Made by a program: the position numbers and the translations under genes
NCBI RefSeq assembly: GCF_024733565.1
Contig: NZ_JANIOC010000012.1
Span: 62,001 to 126,000, forward strand
Direction of reading: 5' to 3'
DNA length: 64,000 nucleotides
DNA from: Rossellomorea sp. SC111
GTDB lineage: Bacteria; Bacillota; Bacilli; Bacillales; Bacillaceae_B
The notes under the pieces: model-generated
What the model was told of the DNA's origin: nothing
Seen by the model: only the letters and a program-made list of their open reading frames with translations
Databases searched by the model: none
Shown: positions 1 through 7,291 of the stretch, piece by piece
How the letters are laid out: every line of letters begins with the position of its first letter
Position numbering within the stretch: the first letter of the stretch is position 1

Positions 1-577
1 ACGCTGCCACGATGATGAGAGTGGACGTTGCAAAGATGGTTTCATTCGTCGAAATGACCCCGATCAAATCCTGGAAGGGATGACCGTCAGTCGCAATCGA
101 TAACGGGATCGAACCTGAGAATCCTGCATGCCAGACAACAAATCCCGAGTAGGCACTGGCAATGAGCAACCGGTAATCGACGCCCTTCACCCGTTTGGCC
201 AGTTCTTTTGCAAACAATGCCCCGATGACAAGTCCGAATCCCCAGTTGATCCAGCTTGCAATCATGGACACGACGGTCACGATCACAATGGCAGAACCAG
301 GAGATTTTGCAAACGAAGCGAGAAACCCGAGGAACCGTTTAAATAATGGACTGCTCGCAAGAACGTACCCTGTCACAAGGACCAGCACCATCTGCATGGA
401 AAAGGCAAGCAGGCTCCAGAATCCGTCCCCCCAGAATTGAACCATCTCAAGGCTTGAGCTTTCGGTGAAAATGAGGCCGAGTCCGAACACGACCAACGTT
501 AAAATGACAACGAATAAAAATGGATCAGGCAAATAACGCTGCATGATTTTGTTTGATAATGAAATAAGTCCTTTCAT
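1..577 (-). CDS. Short-chain fatty acid transporter, AtoE family (3' part cut by window edge)
   Basis: A minus-strand frame stays open from ATG at 577 to the left edge (192 codons seen). It begins MKGLISLSNKIMQRYLPDPF, then hydrophobic segments at about residues 19-38 and 55-77, and a conserved stretch with SWINWGFGLVIGAL and VVWHAGFSGSIPL, which I recognise from AtoE-type short-chain fatty acid permeases of the cytoplasmic membrane. AAGGGGG lies 6 nt before ATG 577, which favours it over the in-frame ATG at 583 that touches the ribosome site. The C-terminal half lies outside the window. Substrate (acetoacetate, butyrate or similar) is inferred from the family only. Confidence 0.82.
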   Translation of the reverse strand, partial: MKGLISLSNKIMQRYLPDPFLFVVILTLVVFGLGLIFTESSSLEMVQFWGDGFWSLLAFSMQMVLVLVTGYVLASSPLFKRFLGFLASFAKSPGSAIVIVTVVSMIASWINWGFGLVIGALFAKELAKRVKGVDYRLLIASAYSGFVVWHAGFSGSIPLSIATDGHPFQDLIGVISTNETIFATSTLIIVAA

Positions 578-657
578 CTTCATCCCCCTTATAAAAATTT
601 ACACCCTTACTACTCTTCTATAGAGTTGAATGAAAACCCTTTCAAATCGTATAAAAT

Positions 658-697
658 GAAAAAAGCGCCCGACTCTTATACAAGAGTCCGGACGCCA
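658..697 (-). terminator. Rho-independent terminator of the BCCT gene
   Basis: Read on the minus strand, a GC-rich stem built around GACTCTT/AAGAGTC closes on a short loop and runs into a T tract at 665-658, just past the stop of the BCCT gene. Confidence 0.8.
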
Positions 698-705
698 ATC
701 AAAGG

Positions 706-2223
706 TTATTTTTTTACCGGCCTTGCCCCTTCTTTCTTTTCTTTCCTGAGAAGTCTAAATAACGTCACACACATCAAGACCAGGATTACCGTGAATGGGA
801 GTGCAGATACGAGAGAAGCGGTCTGTAATCCCTCGAGACCACTGGATACGAGCAATACAGCTGCAATGGCGGCAATCAATACTCCCCAAACGATCTTCAC
901 AATCATTGGAGGATTCAAGCTCCCCTCTGCCGTCATACTGCTTAAAATGTACGTCGCTGAGTCAGCCGACGTAATGAGAAAGGTAAAGATCAATAGAATC
1001 GATAGGACGGAGAGGACCATGGTGAAGGGAAGTTCTCCATAGGTTGAAAATAGGGCACTCGTCACATCTTTATTGACTCCTTCCGCAATCGAGGTTCCGC
1101 TGAATAAGTCCAAGTGAAGGGCAGTTCCCCCAAAGACGGCGATCCACATAAGGGCAATCAGCGGTGGAACGACCAGCACGCCAACAATGAATTCCCTGAT
1201 CGTCCTCCCCCGTGATACCCGTGCGATAAAGGCACCGACAAATGGGGACCAGGCGATCGCCCATGCCCAGTAAAATATCGTCCAGTCCTGTACCCATGTC
1301 CCTCCCTGATAAGGTGTCAGACGAAGGCTGTATCGGATGAAGTTGGAGATATAATCACCGATTCCAAGAGTGAACGTATTTAAGATGAACACCGTCGGAC
1401 CGACGATAAAGACAAAGAGCATCAGGATCAGGGCCAGTGACAGATTGAGATTGCTGAGCCATTTAATCCCTTTATCGAGACCGGTAGTGGAGGATGCTAA
1501 ATAAAGGACGAGCAGGATGAACACGATCACGAGTTGAACCATCGTTCCATTTCCAAGACCGAAAACGGAACTGAGCCCTCCATTGATCTGCAGGATCCCG
1601 AGGCCGAGTGAAGTGGCGACACCCATGACCGTTGCAATGACTGCAAGGATATCAATGGTATTCTTTATACCTCGTGAGCCCTTCCGTTGGCCGATCATTG
1701 GAGAGAGAGAAGTAGAAACGAGCCCATTCTCGCCCTTTCTGAATTGAAAATAAGCAATGATCAATCCGACAATCGTAAAGACCGACCATTGGCTGACACC
1801 CCAGTGAAAAAAGGCATACCCCATGGCGAGGCGTGCAGCTTCCTCCGTTTGAGGTTCGACACCTGGAATCGGGGTTTCAAAGAAATGGCTCATCGGTTCT
1901 GCGATTCCCCAGAACACAAGTCCGATCCCGAACCCGGCGGAAAATAACATCCCGATCCAAGTGAAGAATGGATACTGTGGCCGTTCATCATCCTTTCCAA
2001 GCCGAATCTTTCCGTATCTGCTTCCCATTAGGAAAAACAGGAATAAGACGAAGAAAAACACGGCCGCGAGATAAAACCATCCAAACGAATAGGTGGTGAA
2101 ACCAAATGCAGCATTGGCGCCTTGTGCAAAAAGTTTCGGAAAAGAAGCGCCAAAAACAACCAAGATGGACACAATAATAGCTGAAATCCAAAATACTTTG
2201 TTCAAATATGTACGGTTACCCAT
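706..2223 (-). CDS. BCCT family glycine betaine/choline-type transporter (OpuD/BetL-like)
   Basis: A 505-residue membrane carrier for compatible solutes. The BCCT signature is plain at about residues 314-345 (WTIFYWAWAIAWSPFVGAF, then SRGRTIREF), and the glycine-rich helix-3 motif reads GFGIGLVFWGIAEP near residue 97. About twelve hydrophobic segments are visible. I start at 2223 rather than 2271 because AGGAGG lies 7 nt before that ATG. Family members import betaine with Na+ against osmotic stress. In BetP-type carriers a Met follows the first Gly of GxGIG; here it is Phe, so the coupling ion and exact substrate are not settled by sequence. It is monocistronic with its own terminator. Confidence 0.88.
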   Translation of the reverse strand: MGNRTYLNKVFWISAIIVSILVVFGASFPKLFAQGANAAFGFTTYSFGWFYLAAVFFFVLFLFFLMGSRYGKIRLGKDDERPQYPFFTWIGMLFSAGFGIGLVFWGIAEPMSHFFETPIPGVEPQTEEAARLAMGYAFFHWGVSQWSVFTIVGLIIAYFQFRKGENGLVSTSLSPMIGQRKGSRGIKNTIDILAVIATVMGVATSLGLGILQINGGLSSVFGLGNGTMVQLVIVFILLVLYLASSTTGLDKGIKWLSNLNLSLALILMLFVFIVGPTVFILNTFTLGIGDYISNFIRYSLRLTPYQGGTWVQDWTIFYWAWAIAWSPFVGAFIARVSRGRTIREFIVGVLVVPPLIALMWIAVFGGTALHLDLFSGTSIAEGVNKDVTSALFSTYGELPFTMVLSVLSILLIFTFLITSADSATYILSSMTAEGSLNPPMIVKIVWGVLIAAIAAVLLVSSGLEGLQTASLVSALPFTVILVLMCVTLFRLLRKEKKEGARPVKK

Positions 2224-2385
2224 GAATAATCCTCCTGACATTAATAGACGAACGATCTCTTCTATTCTCATACCCTAATTCTCCCAGGGTATTCATCATC
2301 CGGAGGGTGTTCAGTACAAAACCATAAATGGTTCATGATACAATGACTAAATTAAGAATATTCAACAACAGGAAGGTGTCTACAA

Positions 2386-3255
2386 ATGATTACATTCATT
2401 GCAACAGATATGGACGGAACGTTATTAAATGAAAATCAGGAAATCAGTGAAGCGAATAAACAGGCTATCCTGGACGCCCAGCAGCAGGGAATTGAAGTGG
2501 TGGTTGCCACAGGAAGGTCATATGAGGAAGCCCGATATGTCATACAAGAAGCAGGCATCTCATGCGATATCGTCTGTGCCAATGGAGCGGAAGTGCGGAA
2601 CAAACAAGGTGACATCATCTATCAGGCGGGGATTGAATCAAAACACGCAAAAGAGATTGCCGCTGTCTTGAATGAAACCGGCATTTACTTTGAAATCTAC
2701 ACAGACGAGGGAACGTATACGGAAGACTATGAAATGGGAGTCGAATTGATCGTCAATATCTTCACAACGGCAAATCCCGGCGTAACGGAAGAACAAGTGA
2801 GACAAGCAGCCAGGGAACGATTTGAAAAAGGTCATATCAAATTGGTGGAAGATTACGGGGTCCTGTTCGAGGATGACAACCAGCTTGTATACAAATTCCT
2901 TGTTTTCTCCTTTGATGAGAAGCAGCTACAGGAAGCTAATGAGAAGTTAAGTGAACTTGCAGGCATCGCCATCAGTTCATCGGGGAAAGAGAATATTGAA
3001 GTGAACAGCCTTGAGGCCCAAAAAGGTGTCGCTCTTGAGAAACTCCTGAAGGACAAAGGACTTTCCCCTGAAAATGCCATGGCCATGGGGGACAATCTAA
3101 ACGACCTGTCCATGATGAAAGTAGTCGGTAGACCCGTAGCCATGGGAAATGCCCTGGAGCAGATTAAAGACTTCTGTCCATTCATCACGGCAACGAATAA
3201 AGAGGATGGTGTGGCTAAAGCGATCCAGGAAGTGATCCAACAACCGGCAAAGTAA
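2386..3255 (+). CDS. HAD-superfamily Cof-type phosphatase (YwtE/YcsE-like)
   Basis: A 289-residue cytosolic sugar-phosphate or flavin-precursor phosphatase of HAD subfamily IIB. Motif I is DMDGT with the nucleophile D8 and acid/base D10; motif II is ATGRS near residue 43; motif IV is GDNLNDLSM near residue 235. The middle of the protein (about 85-190) fits the Cof cap domain. AGGAAGG lies 8 nt before the ATG. Related Bacillus proteins (YwtE, YcsE) dephosphorylate a riboflavin intermediate, but Cof proteins are promiscuous and nothing nearby fixes the substrate. The next gene follows 60 nt later with no clear terminator between. Confidence 0.85.
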   Translation: MITFIATDMDGTLLNENQEISEANKQAILDAQQQGIEVVVATGRSYEEARYVIQEAGISCDIVCANGAEVRNKQGDIIYQAGIESKHAKEIAAVLNETGIYFEIYTDEGTYTEDYEMGVELIVNIFTTANPGVTEEQVRQAARERFEKGHIKLVEDYGVLFEDDNQLVYKFLVFSFDEKQLQEANEKLSELAGIAISSSGKENIEVNSLEAQKGVALEKLLKDKGLSPENAMAMGDNLNDLSMMKVVGRPVAMGNALEQIKDFCPFITATNKEDGVAKAIQEVIQQPAK

Positions 3256-3315
3256 TGAGAACTCCTTCTGTTGTCCATACTGGTTAAAAAAGAATGAATT
3301 AGGGGAGCTGGTAGG

Positions 3316-4407
3316 ATGAAAATCAAAATGAGTTGGCTCGTGTTGGTCATGAGTCAGAGCTTACTACTTAGTGCGTGCTCGTTCGGACAGCCAGATGTGC
3401 AGCAGGAAAAAAGTGAATCCGTCACCAGGCCGAGTGTCGAGAGTAAGGTGGTGGAGCAGGATCTCTCCATTCCCTGGTCCATCCAGAAGCTTGGGGATGT
3501 GTTCTACCTTACACAACGAACAGGGGACATCGTTGAAATAAAGGATGGAAAGAAATCCATAGTCAAGACCAGTCTTTCAAAGCCACTATCGGATCGACCT
3601 GAAGCCGGACTGTTAGGGTTTGTGCTTCATCCGGATTTCAAATCAAATCAGCAGGCTTTTGCCTATTATACGTACGAGGATTCCGGTGATAATTTCAACC
3701 GGGTCGTAACCCTGAAGCGGACTGCAAATGAATGGACCGAGGAAAAAGTACTGTTGGACCGGATTCCAAGCGGTCAGTATCATCAAGGAGGCAGGCTTGA
3801 AATCGGTCCCGATCATAAGCTCTACATTACCACAGGGGATGCGACCAGGCAGGATAATGCTCAAGATCTCTCCTTCCTTGGAGGGAAAATCCTCCGAATG
3901 GATTTGGATGGAGGAATCCCCTCCGATAACCCATTTAAGGGTTCCCCTGTTTACAGCTACGGCCACCGGAATCCCCAAGGTCTTGCCTGGAATCAGGATC
4001 GTGAGCTTTATGAAACGGAACATGGCCCGAATGGCTATGATGAAGTCAATCTGATCAAATCCGGAAACAATTACGGATGGCCAAAGATCACAGGAGATGA
4101 AAAAGAAGAGTCCCTGATAACCCCTTTGGCCCACTCCGGAGAACCTTCATGGGCCCCTTCTGGAGCGGACTTCTGGAAAGGTGATCTTGTATTTGCTTCC
4201 CTCGCTGGTCAAAGCGTTAAACGGTTTGAAACGGAATCAGGGGAAGTAACCGATCTTCTCACTGGATTTGGACGAGTCAGGGATGTGCTGGTGGAAGGTG
4301 ACACCCTTTATTTTGTCTCCAACAACACAGATGGACGCGGAATCCCCCGTGAGAATGACGATAAGTTGTATGAAGTGGATTTGAAGTCAGTGATGAAGGA
4401 AGAATAG
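3316..4407 (+). CDS. Lipoprotein with glucose/sorbosone dehydrogenase (GSDH) beta-propeller
   Basis: A 363-residue exported protein. The N-terminus is a lipoprotein signal with lipobox LLSAC (C21), so it should be anchored to the outer face of the membrane. The body carries GSDH-family landmarks: IPWSIQKLGDVFYLTQRTG, LLGFVLHPDF, GGRLEIGPDHKLYITTGD, YGHRNPQGLAW, GPNGYDEVNLIKSGNNYGWP. These are typical of PQQ-type soluble aldose dehydrogenases with a six-bladed propeller. Bacilli generally do not make PQQ, so whether this copy binds a quinone is open. It ends just before a strong terminator. Confidence 0.85.
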   Translation: MKIKMSWLVLVMSQSLLLSACSFGQPDVQQEKSESVTRPSVESKVVEQDLSIPWSIQKLGDVFYLTQRTGDIVEIKDGKKSIVKTSLSKPLSDRPEAGLLGFVLHPDFKSNQQAFAYYTYEDSGDNFNRVVTLKRTANEWTEEKVLLDRIPSGQYHQGGRLEIGPDHKLYITTGDATRQDNAQDLSFLGGKILRMDLDGGIPSDNPFKGSPVYSYGHRNPQGLAWNQDRELYETEHGPNGYDEVNLIKSGNNYGWPKITGDEKEESLITPLAHSGEPSWAPSGADFWKGDLVFASLAGQSVKRFETESGEVTDLLTGFGRVRDVLVEGDTLYFVSNNTDGRGIPRENDDKLYEVDLKSVMKEE

Positions 4408-4415
4408 AATGATGG

Positions 4416-4446
4416 AAACCTCCCTTTTCTGTGGGGAGGTTTTTTT
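4416..4446 (+). terminator. Terminator of the GSDH lipoprotein gene
   Basis: AACCTCCC and GGGGAGGTT form a stem around a short loop, followed by seven T residues, 8 nt after the stop codon. Confidence 0.85.
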
Positions 4447-4448
4447 GC

Positions 4449-4474
4449 AAAAAAAAACACGCTCTAAAGCGTGT
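4449..4474 (-). terminator. Terminator of the holin-like toxin gene
   Basis: On the minus strand AACACGCT-TTAG-AGCGTGTT is a perfect 8-bp stem with a 4-nt loop, followed by about ten T residues and beginning right at the toxin stop codon. Confidence 0.85.
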
Positions 4475-4567
4475 TCATGAATGTTTATTTTCATCATTGG
4501 CTTTCAGAATCGCAATCACGAACATCCCAAAACTGAGCATCAGAGATAATACTTCGAATGTATTCAT
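4475..4567 (-). CDS. Small holin-like toxin peptide (Hol-Tox type)
   Basis: A 30-residue peptide, MNTFEVLSLMLSFGMFVIAI followed by LKANDENKHS. It is a short polar start, one membrane helix (about 5-22) and a charged tail. The pattern xxFExLxLMxSFGxFxIxxL is what I know from the putative holin-like toxins of Firmicutes, many encoded in type I toxin-antitoxin style loci. AAGGAGG lies 11 nt upstream of this ATG; an in-frame ATG at 4576 adds MYT but is only 2 nt from the ribosome site. A perfect terminator follows at once. Toxicity and an antisense antitoxin are inference. Confidence 0.75.
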   Translation of the reverse strand: MNTFEVLSLMLSFGMFVIAILKANDENKHS

Positions 4568-4633
4568 TGTATACATCGCCTCCTTATTCTAAGGCTTCCC
4601 GGATTCAAGATTGTCCTATACGCTTCAAAAAAT

Positions 4634-4677
4634 AAAAAAGCATGAAACCTCTTTGCAGACCGGTTTCATGCTTTTTT
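4634..4677. terminator. Bidirectional hairpin with flanking A and T tracts
   Basis: AAAAAAGCATGAAACC and GGTTTCATGCTTTTTT are perfect 16-nt complementary arms around a 12-nt loop, so it can terminate on either strand. It lies between YvrJ and the holin-like toxin and could end either a YvrJ transcript or a short RNA facing the toxin. Confidence 0.8.
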
Positions 4678-4722
4678 ACGTTAATACATCCAACACATTT
4701 GACAGAGAATAATTTTTTTTAA

Positions 4723-4760
4723 TAAAAAACACCTCCTACCATGGTATATGTAGGAGGTGG
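4723..4760 (-). terminator. Terminator after the amidase-YvrJ genes
   Basis: Minus strand: CACCTCCTAC, a 10-nt loop, GTAGGAGGTG, then TTTTTT. The 3' arm happens to contain a Shine-Dalgarno-like GGAGGTG; I see no good frame using it. Confidence 0.8.
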
Positions 4761-4803
4761 TGATAGTGCTTGTTCGAAATCACTGGATTAACTAATTTAC
4801 CGG

Positions 4804-4956
4804 CTATTTGCCATTTTCCTTGAACGATTTTGATAGAGCATGAATGGCGAGCTCGAGCTGCTCCAACTTCTTCTCAAGCTTCACTAATAGAAAGAGTGTG
4901 ACGGCAATGGGAAATCCGAAATTACCTAATAATTGAACAAATACGGAATAATCCAT
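4804..4956 (-). CDS. YvrJ family small membrane protein (possible holin-like role)
   Basis: A 50-residue protein that starts MDYSVFVQLLGNFGFPIAVT. One membrane helix (about 5-25, with the family's NFGFPIA motif) is followed by a charged amphipathic segment KLEKKLEQLELAIHALSK. I recognise this as the YvrJ family. The ribosome site AGGAGG sits 8 nt before the ATG. It lies 31 nt after the amidase stop in the same direction, which is where phage-type lysis cassettes carry a holin. In B. subtilis yvrJ is linked to the sigO-rsoA genes, and here a SigO/RsoA-like pair lies upstream. A holin role is inference. Confidence 0.78.
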   Translation of the reverse strand: MDYSVFVQLLGNFGFPIAVTLFLLVKLEKKLEQLELAIHALSKSFKENGK

Positions 4957-4987
4957 TTTGTGCTCCTCCTTTGTATTAGGCTTCCTG

Positions 4988-5530
4988 CTAGAGATTCAAA
5001 GCCTTTCCGACTCCTGATGCAATCGCGTTTGAAAGGCCGGTGATGAAAGTGGGGTCTTTTAAGAGATTCGCATCATTCACACTGTCGATAAAGAGATTTT
5101 CAAGTAAGATCGCAGGCATGGCCGTTTCTCTCAACACGGCAAAGTTTGCTTCCTTTTGACCGCGGTCCCGTAAACCGTATCCAGAAAGGAAATTCATGAT
5201 TTCTTTGTGCATGATGTCCTGGCGCCTTCCCGTTTCAGAAGAGCTGGTGCCAGGATAAATATAACTTTCGAAACCGGTGCCTCCGCCTGCATTGTGATGT
5301 AAGGATACGAAGTATAACGCTCCCGGTGCATTGGCGAAATCGGCGCGCTCGGATAGTCCGACATAACGATCCGTTTCCCTGGTTAAGCGTACGTCCACGC
5401 TATAGTTTGCTTCCAGTAGTTGCTTCACCTTCAACCCAATTGTTAACGTAAGGTTCTTTTCCTGCAGTCCATTCCCCATAGCACCGGGGTCGGTTCCCCC
5501 GTGGCCTGGATCAAGTACGATGATTGGCAT
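4988..5530 (-). CDS. N-acetylmuramoyl-L-alanine amidase, Amidase_3 domain only
   Basis: A 180-residue zinc amidase that cleaves between MurNAc and the stem peptide. All family residues are present: LDPGHGG with H10, E24 (LQEKN), SLHHNA with H78, and the catalytic E144 in ILLENLFID. There is no signal peptide and no wall-binding repeat, so the protein is a bare catalytic domain like the N-terminal half of CwlC-type or phage endolysins and would need cell lysis or a holin to reach the wall. It lies 27 nt downstream of the M15 peptidase gene, very likely in one operon with it and with YvrJ. Confidence 0.88.
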   Translation of the reverse strand: MPIIVLDPGHGGTDPGAMGNGLQEKNLTLTIGLKVKQLLEANYSVDVRLTRETDRYVGLSERADFANAPGALYFVSLHHNAGGGTGFESYIYPGTSSSETGRRQDIMHKEIMNFLSGYGLRDRGQKEANFAVLRETAMPAILLENLFIDSVNDANLLKDPTFITGLSNAIASGVGKALNL

Positions 5531-5557
5531 ATATTTTGCCCCCTTTTTTTAAAATTC

Positions 5558-6190
5558 TTAAGCCCAGTAATACGAACCGGCACCATACGGGTATTCGATG
5601 CGGCTGTCATTATGAACGAATGTCGAATACTTGATGATCCCGCTAAATCCGCATGTTTTGGCGACTTCCGCCACTTGAGTCGGTGTCTTTCCTGATGGAT
5701 CGACATCCGCTGCGATCCCATACGTATGCATACTGTTAGAGGCACCGCCGACATTTCGATTATGGGTGATGCTTCTGAATCCGGAGTTGATGACAACAGG
5801 TGGGTTCCCAAGTTTTTTTCGGAGAGCTTCAAGCTTGTACATCAGTCGTCGTACATTTTCTTTTACTTGAGTCGAGCCGACATTCCCGCCGGAGAATCCG
5901 CTGCCGTCCTTGGAATAGAATTCACTGAATGCAAAGTTGACCGTCGATCCATCGCTGTCTTCAAGGGCGTTCAACTGACTATGTGTTTGGGGTCCAGCGA
6001 TTCCGTCAGCCGAAAGGCCGTAAGCGCTTTGGAATCGCTTGACGGCAGCTTCCGTTCCAGGTCCGAATGCCCCGTCCACCGATACATTGGTCTTCGAAGG
6101 GGAACTTGCTGCCCAGCCTGCTACCCGGATTTGAAGCTCCTTCACGTCACTGCCTGAGTCACCTTGTCGTAATGTGCGTGTCCAATTCAT
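5558..6190 (-). CDS. Peptidoglycan-binding domain plus M15 peptidase (cell wall hydrolase)
   Basis: A 210-residue protein with two parts. Residues about 8-76 are a PG_binding_1 domain (LRQGDSGSDVKELQ ... AVKRFQSAYGLSADGIAGPQT). Residues about 85-205 are an M15-type zinc D,D-peptidase, with INSGFRS, SMHTYGIAADVD (the HxxxxxxD zinc pair) and FVHNDSR. It should cut stem peptides in peptidoglycan. It lacks a signal peptide, as endolysins do. GGGAGAG precedes the ATG. It heads the operon with the amidase and YvrJ. Its upstream region carries a 19-nt motif also found before the sigma-factor pair. Confidence 0.86.
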   Translation of the reverse strand: MNWTRTLRQGDSGSDVKELQIRVAGWAASSPSKTNVSVDGAFGPGTEAAVKRFQSAYGLSADGIAGPQTHSQLNALEDSDGSTVNFAFSEFYSKDGSGFSGGNVGSTQVKENVRRLMYKLEALRKKLGNPPVVINSGFRSITHNRNVGGASNSMHTYGIAADVDPSGKTPTQVAEVAKTCGFSGIIKYSTFVHNDSRIEYPYGAGSYYWA

Positions 6191-6275
6191 TCAACATCTC
6201 TCCCTTTAGATTTTAGGCAAAGGGGATGAAGAGGAAGAAAGACCATCCCAATCTCTCTCGCTCTGTGTTGTTTGC

Positions 6276-6294
6276 CTTACACTGTATAAAGAAG
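6276..6294 (-). promoter_or_regulatory. Shared 19-nt motif, copy upstream of the wall hydrolase operon
   Basis: Minus strand CTTCTTTATACAGTGTAAG. It differs at 3 of 19 positions from the copy at 7273-7291 before the sigma-factor genes. It lies 86 nt before the M15 peptidase start. I infer a promoter element for the split sigma factor; this is not proven. Confidence 0.45.
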
Positions 6295-6358
6295 AGTTGG
6301 AGGAGGAAAAGACAACCTTGGTTCAAAAAACGTCCAAAAGATAATAGGTATAGGTTCA

Positions 6359-6401
6359 TAAAAAAAGGACAAGCACCCACGGATTGTGAGCGCTTGTCCT
6401 T
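6359..6401 (-). terminator. Terminator of the split sigma factor operon
   Basis: Minus strand: AAGGACAAGC, a loop of about 17 nt, GCTTGTCC, then a T tract. It lies immediately after the RsoA-like stop codon. Confidence 0.8.
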
Positions 6402-6404
6402 CCT

Positions 6405-6626
6405 TTACTGATTATTTAGGTCGAATAGACCCGGTACGTTTTCCAATGAATAGTCCCGGACATACCGGATCAATTTCATCTTTAACTCCTGTTCGAGATC
6501 ATCTCTATTTTCAATCCGGGTGAGATACAATGATTTCTTGATCTTCGGTTCGAATGTTCGGATGACCTTCGTTTCATATTCCGTGTTGCCCTTCGCTTCT
6601 TTGACTAGATCGTATAAAATTCCCAT
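6405..6626 (-). CDS. RsoA-like sigma co-factor (sigma region 2-like, HTH_16 type)
   Basis: A 73-residue protein with a core (about 23-60, FEPKIKKSLYLTRIENRDD then LEQELKMKLIRYVRDY) that resembles sigma region 2 and the HTH_16 family. It follows the region 4 protein by 3 nt, the arrangement of B. subtilis SigO (YvrI) and RsoA (YvrHa), where promoter melting and -35 recognition are split between two polypeptides. The assignment rests on size, motif and gene order. A Tn916 Orf8-like regulator is the alternative for the domain alone, but would not explain the partner. It is followed by a terminator. Confidence 0.68.
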   Translation of the reverse strand: MGILYDLVKEAKGNTEYETKVIRTFEPKIKKSLYLTRIENRDDLEQELKMKLIRYVRDYSLENVPGLFDLNNQ

Positions 6627-6629
6627 GGT

Positions 6630-7205
6630 TTATGATTCTCCTTTTTCTAAAATGGATTTTAATAGGCGTAATGCTTTTCTATGGGTCTTGGAGACGGCCT
6701 GTTGTGATACGCCCAGTATTCTGGCAATTTCCGTATCCGATAATTCCTGCACATAAGCTAAATCCAGGATATGCTTTTGTTTGTCGGTCAACGTTTTATA
6801 AGCCTGCAGGAGTTCTTCGTTCTCCAAACATTCCGTTAAGGTCGAATAATTGGTAAATGGCGCAATATCCGATGCCGGATCCGGAACAAGTTCGACATAC
6901 GATCGACCTTCTTCATCCGCCTGGTTATCCAGGGTCAGAGGGTGCCGTTCACTATATTTCCTTGTATGTTTGTCAAAGTTCACACTGTGAAAATAAAGGG
7001 AGGAACTGACGTATGAGGTAAACCGGATATCAAAATAATGGGCTTTAAAAGCTTCGTTTAAACGTTCTTCCTTACATGCACTGGGGTAACGTAAAAAATC
7101 TTCTACTAACTTCTGATTTTCCGACTGACTGATAAAGGAATCAACGGCTTTATTATGTTTGAGATGAGGATAATGACGATAAAATTCACTCACTAATGAA
7201 TCCAT
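6630..7205 (-). CDS. SigO-like sigma factor subunit (region 4 only)
   Basis: A 191-residue protein. Its C-terminal third (about 130-186) is a clear sigma-70 region 4 helix-turn-helix: LTDKQKHILDLAYVQELSDT, then EIARILGVSQQAVSKTHRKA. No canonical region 2 is visible in the N-terminal 125 residues, which fits the SigO/YvrI class that works only with a separate region 2 protein; that partner is encoded 3 nt downstream. GGTGGTG precedes the ATG by 5 nt. A LexA-type palindrome sits 16-29 nt before the start codon, and a motif shared with the hydrolase operon lies further up, suggesting DNA-damage control and autoregulation. Confidence 0.72.
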   Translation of the reverse strand: MDSLVSEFYRHYPHLKHNKAVDSFISQSENQKLVEDFLRYPSACKEERLNEAFKAHYFDIRFTSYVSSSLYFHSVNFDKHTRKYSERHPLTLDNQADEEGRSYVELVPDPASDIAPFTNYSTLTECLENEELLQAYKTLTDKQKHILDLAYVQELSDTEIARILGVSQQAVSKTHRKALRLLKSILEKGES

Positions 7206-7220
7206 TTTTTCACCACCAAT

Positions 7221-7234
7221 AGAACATATGTTCG
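7221..7234 (-). promoter_or_regulatory. LexA (SOS) box candidate
   Basis: Minus strand CGAACATATGTTCT matches the Bacillus LexA consensus CGAACRNRYGTTYC at 13 of 14 positions, including the full GAAC-N4-GTTC core. It lies 16-29 nt before the sigma gene start. The 8-base core alone would be expected about once by chance in 64 kb, so position and the extended match carry the case. Confidence 0.6.
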
Positions 7235-7272
7235 ATTTTTAAGTAAAAAAAAGAGGAGAAAACATCTCTCTG

Positions 7273-7291
7273 CTTTTACTTTATAAAGAAG
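7273..7291 (-). promoter_or_regulatory. Shared 19-nt motif, copy upstream of the split sigma factor
   Basis: Minus strand CTTCTTTATAAAGTAAAAG, 68 nt before the sigma gene start and about 40 nt upstream of the LexA-like box. It matches the copy at 6276-6294 at 16 of 19 positions. A candidate autoregulatory promoter element. Confidence 0.45.

Noticed and set aside
4449..7291. An intact prophage
   Set aside because: Only regulator and lysis-type genes are present; there is no integrase, terminase, portal, capsid, tail or replication gene nearby and no att duplication was found.
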